A stretch of DNA of 64,000 nucleotides from Mucilaginibacter sp. OK098 (GTDB taxonomy: Bacteria > Bacteroidota > Bacteroidia > Sphingobacteriales > Sphingobacteriaceae). Made by a program: the position numbers and the translations under genes. This document shows positions 44,158-51,181 of the stretch, piece by piece. Position 1 is the stretch's first letter; each line of letters starts with the position of its first letter. Location: assembly GCF_900142915.1 (NCBI RefSeq), contig NZ_FRCM01000002.1:372001-436000 (forward strand), in the 5' to 3' direction. The notes beneath the pieces are model-generated. The model saw only the letters and a program-made list of their open reading frames with translations, searched no databases and was not told the origin of the DNA.

Positions 44158-45171
44158 TTACTTATTAAATTTGATTCTTCTTGGTGAAATATAAGGCACC
44201 ACTTCATAGCCCATTTCATGTTTGGGCATCCCCAGGTCAGTTGGTGATGGACCTACAAAAGATGTACTGGCGCCTTTTATTGAAAAGGCACCGTTACTGT
44301 CAATTTCAGCTATTGTGTAGATGGGGTCTTTATAGGGTACCGTATATTTGATATATGGATATTTTTGGTCTATTTCTGTACTATAACGAATCTTGACATA
44401 GGAATCTCCCAGCCACTGGTATGACATGCTGTTGATCTGGATATAGAAGATATCATTAATTTCATTTTGATAATCCAGGTGATGATGTCCGCTGAATACC
44501 AGCCGCACTTTTTTAAAACCGGCATCCTGGTTTGCACGCTCAAGGATCAAACGTACCAGGGTTGCATTTTCAATGCCCCCCATATCATTATCTAATCCCT
44601 GGTGGCAGAATACTATGGTGGTAAGGCTTGTTTGATGCAAGTCTTTTTCCAGCCATTCCTGCTGTTCTTTACCGATATACCGGGCATAACCTACAGGCCT
44701 GTCGGGCGAGGGGTTGTGCTCGTTACCATTTAACACAACAAAATGATATCCATTTTTATCAAAAGAGTAATATTTAAGCGGAGCCTTCCAGAATGTAATT
44801 ACCTGGTCGTGCGTAAAGCCTCCGTCGTTATCATGATTGCCTATCACATGATAGCGGGGACCCTGAAATTGCTCCCATATTTTTAAAAACGGAAGGTTTC
44901 TATCATAGGGCCGGCAAAAATCGCCTAACTGGATGATAAAATCAACATCCTGTTTTTGCATATCATCAATAAAAACCTGCAAACGCAATTCCCCATCGTG
45001 CATAATATCCTGGTGAATATCGGCACAAATACCAAACCTGATCTTTTTTTTGGCGGGTTCGCGTTGCAACTCTACAGAAACCGGTGTGGCAACTAATTTT
45101 TGAAATGGGGTTATCAATAAGCCCCCAATAGCCAGTTTTTGAATAAAACCTCTCCTGTTTTGATTTTTCAT
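44158..45171 (-). CDS. Tat-exported calcineurin-like metallophosphoesterase
   Basis: 337 residues. The leader QNRRGFIQKLAIGGLLIT is a clear twin-arginine signal. Metal-binding blocks: ICADIHQD, QLGDFCRP, IGNHDNDGG, FCHQGLDND and FSGHHHLD. It is related to, but clearly distinct from, the enzyme at 26014-26916 (shared YYSFDKNGYHFVVLNGN versus YYSFTKSGWHFIILDGN). It is the second gene of the run AP-superfamily, MPE, sulfatase, GH89, sulfatase, FGE. Predicted periplasmic phosphoesterase; substrate by context is an ester on the imported glycan. Confidence 0.85.
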   Translation of the reverse strand: MKNQNRRGFIQKLAIGGLLITPFQKLVATPVSVELQREPAKKKIRFGICADIHQDIMHDGELRLQVFIDDMQKQDVDFIIQLGDFCRPYDRNLPFLKIWEQFQGPRYHVIGNHDNDGGFTHDQVITFWKAPLKYYSFDKNGYHFVVLNGNEHNPSPDRPVGYARYIGKEQQEWLEKDLHQTSLTTIVFCHQGLDNDMGGIENATLVRLILERANQDAGFKKVRLVFSGHHHLDYQNEINDIFYIQINSMSYQWLGDSYVKIRYSTEIDQKYPYIKYTVPYKDPIYTIAEIDSNGAFSIKGASTSFVGPSPTDLGMPKHEMGYEVVPYISPRRIKFNK

Positions 45172-45194
45172 GATATGTGCGGATTAATGTTTAT

Positions 45195-46286
45195 TTATTT
45201 CATAACACTATTTATAACCCCGCCGATAGGGTTTACCGAAGTAAAGTTGAAGCCCAAGATCCTGGCGATAGTTTTTGCATACTGATCCTGGTAGATCTGT
45301 CCATTATTTTTTACTTCGCCAATAGCTTTTATGTTTGGCCCAATTACCATTAACCAGGTATCATTTGCATGCGGAATACTTGAACCATGGCTTGTCCATT
45401 GGTCTCCTTCCCCCCTCCCATGATCGGGCACAACCATTATGGTGGTATTGTTTTTGTAAAACGGATCGTTTTGTAAATAATCCCACAATCTGCCAATCAT
45501 TGCGTCAATATTGTGAATGGCATCCAGGTAGAAATCATATTTACCTTCATGCGCATCATCATCGGTGTCGGCCAGATCCAGGTAAACAACCTTTGGGTGT
45601 TTCGCCATGATATATGATTTTGCCAGCGCATAGGTGTTGGCATCCAGGCGCTCGCCATCGCCCCAGATCTGAGGTTCATAATGCTGAATTTCATTAGCCA
45701 GTTTCTCGGCTTCGGTAAGGTTGTTTTCTTTGAGGTCTTCAAACGGATTATTTACTAATAAACCATTGCGGTTACGGTTAATAATCCTGGCTACAGCATC
45801 CCATGATGCAAAAGCTACCACTTTGCCTTTATACCCCTTTTGCCTGTCAATAAATTCCAGAACATTCTTGTTAGGGTTATCCGGGTAATCGTTTGAGTTT
45901 ACTTTCGGGTCGGCATAACCTGTTAAATTTTCGTTGCGGCCCGGATATGAAAACCAGTACGGGTTTTTAACATTTACTTTACTTCCCAGGTCCCGGTTGC
46001 CATACAGCTGACCATTTTTAGCTATGGTATTCCATACAAAAGGCATTAATTTAATTCGCCTTTCCTGCTCATCTCCGGCCCAATATTTTTTCATTACCTG
46101 GGCCGAATCCTGGGAAATAAACTTTTTGCCGGTAATCAGCTGCTTTTCCGCACCCTGGAAAACTTCTTTCCAGCGGAGACCATCTATAGATACGATAATG
46201 ATGTTGCCAGGCTTGCTGGTTTTTTGGGCAACAACAGTTCCTGCGGTTAAAAATATAATCAGTAATAAAAAAGATACTTGTTTCAT
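45195..46286 (-). CDS. Secreted alkaline-phosphatase-superfamily hydrolase
   Basis: 363 residues with a signal peptide ending GTVVAQ. D35 in IVSIDGLRW and a probable nucleophile S113 in YWFSYPGRNENLTGYADP. The second metal-site block is LDLADTDDDAHEGKYDFYLD, and the third VVPDHGRGEGDQWTSHG. Fold and motifs match phosphodiesterase/phosphomutase-like members of the AP superfamily, not sulfatases, since no C-x-P-S-R motif is present. First gene of the AP/MPE/sulfatase/GH89 operon. Likely to hydrolyse a phosphate or phosphonate ester (inference). Confidence 0.8.
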   Translation of the reverse strand: MKQVSFLLLIIFLTAGTVVAQKTSKPGNIIIVSIDGLRWKEVFQGAEKQLITGKKFISQDSAQVMKKYWAGDEQERRIKLMPFVWNTIAKNGQLYGNRDLGSKVNVKNPYWFSYPGRNENLTGYADPKVNSNDYPDNPNKNVLEFIDRQKGYKGKVVAFASWDAVARIINRNRNGLLVNNPFEDLKENNLTEAEKLANEIQHYEPQIWGDGERLDANTYALAKSYIMAKHPKVVYLDLADTDDDAHEGKYDFYLDAIHNIDAMIGRLWDYLQNDPFYKNNTTIMVVPDHGRGEGDQWTSHGSSIPHANDTWLMVIGPNIKAIGEVKNNGQIYQDQYAKTIARILGFNFTSVNPIGGVINSVMK

Positions 46287-46390
46287 CTCAATTTGGCTTA
46301 TGTATAAAATAAATAGGTTTATGCTTCGTATTTTATGTATTCATCATCAAAACTGCCATCTCTATACAGGCTAAACCCTTTTTGAATATT

Positions 46391-46424
46391 AATACTAAAA
46401 CAAAGTTAATAAATACTATACAAA
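46391..46424. promoter_or_regulatory. Locus-type motifs upstream of the AP/MPE/sulfatase operon
   Basis: AATACTAAAACAAAG (46391-46405) and AAATACTATACAAATAG (46411-46427) resemble the ATACTAAA motif found upstream of other locus genes and lie ~105-140 bp from the start of the AP-superfamily gene. The rest of the 46287-46631 gap holds this promoter region and the terminator at 46501-46534. Confidence 0.4.
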
Positions 46425-46500
46425 TAGCAAATAAAATATTTGATACAAAAGCAGGCTATTGGATTACTATTTGCGGCATAATAAACCTTTAAAAATCAAT

Positions 46501-46534
46501 AAAAAATGCGTCCCGGATCTCACACAGAACGCAT
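46501..46534 (-). terminator. Terminator after the GH92 gene
   Basis: Read on the minus strand: ATGCGT, a ~17-nt loop, ACGCAT followed directly by six T. It sits ~100 bp past the GH92 stop and ahead of the next operon's promoter. Confidence 0.6.
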
Positions 46535-46631
46535 CGTTAAACTGAAAGATAATTTTAATTGAACGGAAGGAACCGAAATTTACGTCAAAGCAATGGCCCA
46601 CCCAGTGCCCGCCAGGGTTATGGCAATCTCT

Positions 46632-48806
46632 TTAAAATTCCGGTTCGTTTGGCTTATTCCCCATAACAAAAATCAGCCTGCCGCCATTCATCAGGTCATG
46701 ATGAGTGAGATAGCTTTTTTTATAACTAACACCATTCAAGCTTATATTCTGTACATATTTATTTGCTGCAGACAGGTTTTTGGCCTGGATTATAAATTTT
46801 TTCCCGCCAGGCAAATTGATTGTAATTTTACTTAGCTGCGGCGCACCAAATACATACCTGCCATCGGCAGGGTTAACCGGGTAAAAGCCCATAGCCGTAA
46901 ACAGGTACCATGCCGACATTTGTCCGCAATCATCATTACCGGAAAGGCCTCCAGGTGTGTTGAGATAAAACTGATCGGCTATTTGACGAACCAACTGCTG
47001 GGTTTTAGCAGGGTTGCCCGCAATGGTATATAAATAAGCAACATGATGGTTTGGCTCGTTCCCATGGGCATACTGGCCAACCAAACCGGTAACATCAAGG
47101 GTTGATCCTTTACCAAACACTTTTGAATCCATAGTAAATAATGAATCGAGCTTTTCGCTAAATTTCCTTTTGCCGCCCATCAAACTGATCAAACCGGGAA
47201 TATCCTGTTGTACCTGCCATACATATTGCCAGGCATTTCCTTCGGTATAATCGCCGCCAATGGCCAGCTGTCCGCTATCCAAATTAGCAAAGGGGCGAAC
47301 CCAATCACCATTTGATAATTTGCCACGCATCAGGTTGGTCGACTTATCAAAAAGATTGACATAAAATTTTGATCGTTTGGTGAAATAGTTATAATCTGCC
47401 TGTTTGTGCAATACTTTGGCCAATTGGGCGGCGCACCAATCATCATAAGCGGCCTCCAGGGTGCGGGACACGGCTTCTCGTTTAACGGTATCTGAGGGCA
47501 GGTAGCCATAATGCATGTAAAGGTTCCAATCGTATTTTGGATTTTTATTTTGGGTGAGGGTGGCTTTTATAGCAGCAAATACTTTCTGTTTATCAAACCC
47601 TTTTATGCCCTTTAAGCTGGCATCAACCATAACGGGTATGGAATGATTACCTATCATGGCATAGCTTTCCTTGCCCCAAAGCGTCCAAACCGGCAGCAAA
47701 TGGACCGAGTTAAAATGCTGCACCATACTTTCTACCATTTGTCCGTCTTTAGCAGGGCAAATAATAGTGTAGAGGGGGTGCGCTGCGCGATAAGTATCCC
47801 ATAAGGAGAAGGTGGAATAAAATACCTTATCTGCTGATTGGTGTACTTTACCATCGGCACCGCGATATCTGCCATCAACATCGGCAATATTATTCGGCTG
47901 GATAAGGGTATGATAAAGACTGGTGTAAAAGGTGATCTTTTGTTGCTGCGTGCCTTCAGCTTTAAGCTTACCCAGGTAGCTTTCCCAAATAGCGGCTGCA
48001 TCGGCCTTAACTTTGTTGAAAGGCTTATTTATAGTTTCGGCAAGGTTTTTAGTTGCCCCCTCAATGCTCACTGCTGATATGGCTACTCTTGCTTCAACTG
48101 CCTCACCGGGCTGGGTATCAAAATCAATAATTAAACGCCTGTGGGTATCGCCATCAATAAAATGAGATCCCTTAAATGCTTTGCTAAAGCGGGCAACAAA
48201 AAACACTTTTTTATCAACCCACTGGCTGGTATAGGCATAACCGCTGATGCTGTTTTTACCGGTGATATTGATGTGCCCTTCAGAAACGTGGTTTTCAAGT
48301 TCTTCTTTGCTATCAACCAAACCGCTTTGCAGATCAATAAGCAGGTGCGAAGCCCCTGCATTGGTATAAGTGTAACGATGCACTCCTGTATGTGCCGATG
48401 CTGTAAGTTCCGCTTTTATATTGTTATTACTTAAAACTACAGTATAATACCCGGGACTTGCTTTTTCTGTTGATTTTGAAAACCTGCTTGTGAATTTTCC
48501 AGGTTGATTTCCCTGGTATGGAAAAAACAGCACGTCGCCCAAATCAACACCACCCGTACCACTCAGGTGAGTATGGGCAAAGCCGGTTATAGTAGTATCT
48601 TCATAACGGTAGCCGGAGCAATAGTTCCAGCCGAAGTTGCCGGTTTCGGGACTTAGCTGCACCATACCGAAGGGGATTGTAGCACCCGGAAAAGTATGGC
48701 CGTTTGCTGACGTACCGATGAAAGGATCAACATATTGGTTGTATGATTGCGAGAATACGCCGGTGCTTGCTAAAAACAGAATTAAGTATAGGCTTAGTTT
48801 TTTCAT
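46632..48806 (-). CDS. GH92 alpha-mannosidase
   Basis: The ATG at 48806 (MKKLSLYLILFLASTGVFSQ) starts a signal peptide; the longer frame is an intergenic read-through. About 724 residues. The N-terminal beta domain holds YVDPFIGTSANGHTFPGATI and PFGMVQLSPETGNFGW. The catalytic domain has GNHSIPVMVDASLKGIKGF, HGNEPNHHVAYLY (general-acid Glu) and GLSGNDDCGQMSAWYLFTAM, followed by GFYPVNP (general-base Asp). A calcium-dependent exo-alpha-mannosidase, commonly alpha1,2 or alpha1,3 on N-glycans. It follows the third GH20 by 13 bp, fitting stepwise GlcNAc then mannose removal. Confidence 0.95.
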   Translation of the reverse strand: MKKLSLYLILFLASTGVFSQSYNQYVDPFIGTSANGHTFPGATIPFGMVQLSPETGNFGWNYCSGYRYEDTTITGFAHTHLSGTGGVDLGDVLFFPYQGNQPGKFTSRFSKSTEKASPGYYTVVLSNNNIKAELTASAHTGVHRYTYTNAGASHLLIDLQSGLVDSKEELENHVSEGHINITGKNSISGYAYTSQWVDKKVFFVARFSKAFKGSHFIDGDTHRRLIIDFDTQPGEAVEARVAISAVSIEGATKNLAETINKPFNKVKADAAAIWESYLGKLKAEGTQQQKITFYTSLYHTLIQPNNIADVDGRYRGADGKVHQSADKVFYSTFSLWDTYRAAHPLYTIICPAKDGQMVESMVQHFNSVHLLPVWTLWGKESYAMIGNHSIPVMVDASLKGIKGFDKQKVFAAIKATLTQNKNPKYDWNLYMHYGYLPSDTVKREAVSRTLEAAYDDWCAAQLAKVLHKQADYNYFTKRSKFYVNLFDKSTNLMRGKLSNGDWVRPFANLDSGQLAIGGDYTEGNAWQYVWQVQQDIPGLISLMGGKRKFSEKLDSLFTMDSKVFGKGSTLDVTGLVGQYAHGNEPNHHVAYLYTIAGNPAKTQQLVRQIADQFYLNTPGGLSGNDDCGQMSAWYLFTAMGFYPVNPADGRYVFGAPQLSKITINLPGGKKFIIQAKNLSAANKYVQNISLNGVSYKKSYLTHHDLMNGGRLIFVMGNKPNEPEF

Positions 48807-48819
48807 TGAGTTAATTAGC

Positions 48820-51111
48820 TTATAAATGATATAAATAAGCAGCCGGATCAAGCACCTTACCTTCGGCTGTTTGCAGCTGTAATAAGTTTTGCCCGCTGTT
48901 TGTATCATCAGCTAAATAATAACCTTTAATGGCATAATAGCCTTTTTTTAAATGGAGCAAAGCCTTTTGTGGTTCAACATAGCTATTTCTTTCCCTGTTT
49001 ACCACTATCACATTATCCAAAAACAGCAACGGACTATCCTCAAAACCTGAAGTTAGCTGATAATCGCCTTCATCATTAATTTTTATATAGCCATTTACCT
49101 TAACCCAATTATTAATCGGGGTGTTAGTTATAGGAATTATAAAAGCTTGCGGAAAGTTAAGTATTCCTGTTACTGCGGCAGCAATAGTATCCAGTTTTTT
49201 ATAATTCAACTCCTTTGTTTTATACAGACTATAACTTAAACCCGGCTGCAAATTGCCTGTACTATCAACTGGATTAACCATTACATGCTTTATAAATTCC
49301 CTTTGTAATATATGCTGATTATCGAAAGTCCATGTGGTATAGGCAAAAAGCTTAATGCTATCTGTTAGCGCCTCATTTATTTTTACCGGGAAGGATGTTG
49401 CAGATGCCGTGCTATCCGGAGCTTTACCGTTTAATGAATAGCGGACCTTCGCACCTTTTAAAGGATAATTTAATGTTAAAGAATAATGATCGTGGTTGGT
49501 AACCACATCGCCCATGTTCGCAATATTCGGCAAACGGGCATTTAGATCCCATAGCTTAAATAAGCCGTATTGCTGATTAAGCTTATATGCAAACCTGCTG
49601 ATGTTTTTATTTTCTTTTGATGACCAGCCAAGCTCGGCAACTGCCAGTGCGCGGGGATAAACCATGTATTCCAAATGTTTAAGGTTTGGCACCTTTTCCG
49701 CCCAGAGATTGCCCTGCACACCCATAATATATTTAGCTTCATCAGTGCTTAATTGTTTTGATTGCGGCTCGTAATTATAAACCATTTGCCATGGCACTGG
49801 CGGATTCCAGCCTATGGGCTCCAGGCTTTCATTAGCCTGGGGTGCATCAAAGTACATATAGGGCAGTGGTGTCATCACCACGGGATGGTGCATCTTTGCA
49901 GCTGCAATGCCGCCGGCTTCGCCTTCCCAGCTCATTACCGTTGCTGATTGGGCAAGACCGCCCTGCAAGATCTCATCCCAGCCGATCAGCTTTTTATTTT
50001 TTGAAAGCAGGAATTTTTCTATCTGTTTGATGAAATAACTTTGAACCTGCTCAGGTTTTGTCAGTCCCTCTTTTTTCATCAGGGCTACCGCTGTTGGGCT
50101 TTTCAACCAATCCACAACTTCGGCTTCATCGCCGCCTATGTGGATGTATTGATTTGGGAAAAGATCAATAACCTCGGTTAGTACATTTTCCATAAAGGTG
50201 AAGGTATTTTCACTTGGGTCTAGCATCCGCACGCGGTGTGTGGCACCGGTTGAATCCTGGCAACCCAGCTCAGGGTACGCAAAAATAGCAGCTTCGCTAT
50301 GACCGGGCATTTCAATTTCGGGCAGTACGGTTACAAAGCGTTCTTTGGCATATTTTAACACTTCGCGAATATCATCCTTGGTATAAAAGCCATCGCGACC
50401 GCCATCTATCAAATTATCCAGCTTCCTGAACTTTCCCTGCTTTTCATAAAAGCTGATCTTTGAACCAATATCTGTAAGCTTCGGATATTTATCTATTTGA
50501 ATCCGCCAGCCTTCATCATCCGTTAAATGCCAGTGAAATACATTCAGCTTGTAATGCGCCATCATATCAATATACTTTTTAACCTCGTCAACCGTAAAAA
50601 AATGACGGCTTACATCTAAACTTAATCCGCGCCATTCAAATCGTGGCTCATCTGCAATGGTACATTCCGTTATGTGCAAAGGCGCTGGTCCGGTAGCCGG
50701 CAAAAGCTGGATCAGGGATTGAATCCCGTAAAAAATGCCATCGCTGTTGCCTGTAATGTTAATATAGGTTTTTGTGATGTTTAAATAGTAACTGCCATTG
50801 GTACGGGTAGAATCTATCAAAAGTCTGATAGCCGCTACAGTTGGTTTTATCCTTAATTTTAAGTGCAGGTTATAATTTTTTGCGAGGTAGTTTTGCAGGT
50901 AAATGCCGGTGGTCTTATTGGCTTCATCAACTCCAATAACATCATTGTTTTTTAAGGTGAATGTGCCTTTTTTTGCTATTATTTTTAGTGGTTGTGGGAT
51001 GATATGGAATTGAGCTTTTACAGCGAGGGACAAGCAAATAAGCAACAAGGCTGTAATTGCCGATATGGAATTAGCGGCCTTTTTATGTGGGATATTTTTA
51101 TTGTGGCCCAT
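48820..51111 (-). CDS. GH20 beta-N-acetylhexosaminidase with C-terminal PA14-like domain
   Basis: 763 residues with a signal region ending SLAVKAQ. GH20b domain ~35-150 and barrel ~158-520, with VFHWHLTDDEGWRIQIDKYP, LPEIEMPGHSE and catalytic D328-E329 in YIHIGGDEAEV. Residues ~540-620 are the chitobiase C-terminal Ig-like domain (KVRYSLNGKAPDSTAS). Residues ~630-763 form a PA14-like domain (VNGYIKINDEGDYQLTSGFE, KKGYYAIKGYYLADD). Predicted to remove beta-linked GlcNAc or GalNAc from the intact glycan. It is co-transcribed with GH78 (70-bp gap) and GH92 (13-bp gap). Confidence 0.93.
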   Translation of the reverse strand: MGHNKNIPHKKAANSISAITALLLICLSLAVKAQFHIIPQPLKIIAKKGTFTLKNNDVIGVDEANKTTGIYLQNYLAKNYNLHLKLRIKPTVAAIRLLIDSTRTNGSYYLNITKTYINITGNSDGIFYGIQSLIQLLPATGPAPLHITECTIADEPRFEWRGLSLDVSRHFFTVDEVKKYIDMMAHYKLNVFHWHLTDDEGWRIQIDKYPKLTDIGSKISFYEKQGKFRKLDNLIDGGRDGFYTKDDIREVLKYAKERFVTVLPEIEMPGHSEAAIFAYPELGCQDSTGATHRVRMLDPSENTFTFMENVLTEVIDLFPNQYIHIGGDEAEVVDWLKSPTAVALMKKEGLTKPEQVQSYFIKQIEKFLLSKNKKLIGWDEILQGGLAQSATVMSWEGEAGGIAAAKMHHPVVMTPLPYMYFDAPQANESLEPIGWNPPVPWQMVYNYEPQSKQLSTDEAKYIMGVQGNLWAEKVPNLKHLEYMVYPRALAVAELGWSSKENKNISRFAYKLNQQYGLFKLWDLNARLPNIANMGDVVTNHDHYSLTLNYPLKGAKVRYSLNGKAPDSTASATSFPVKINEALTDSIKLFAYTTWTFDNQHILQREFIKHVMVNPVDSTGNLQPGLSYSLYKTKELNYKKLDTIAAAVTGILNFPQAFIIPITNTPINNWVKVNGYIKINDEGDYQLTSGFEDSPLLFLDNVIVVNRERNSYVEPQKALLHLKKGYYAIKGYYLADDTNSGQNLLQLQTAEGKVLDPAAYLYHL

Positions 51112-51181
51112 TGTTTTATGGTTAATTTTAGTTCATCAATTATTCGCACATCCGCACATCCAAAATCTGCACATCGTTCCC

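Noticed and set aside
45497..45742. Met- and Lys-rich frames inside the AP-superfamily and other large genes
   Set aside because: They are shadow frames on the strand of, or opposite to, well-supported enzymes, with composition typical of off-frame translation.
45195..46286. Third sulfatase
   Set aside because: No C-x-P-S-R or S-x-P-x-R maturation motif. The nucleophile region YWFSYPGRNEN fits phosphodiesterase-type members of the AP superfamily.
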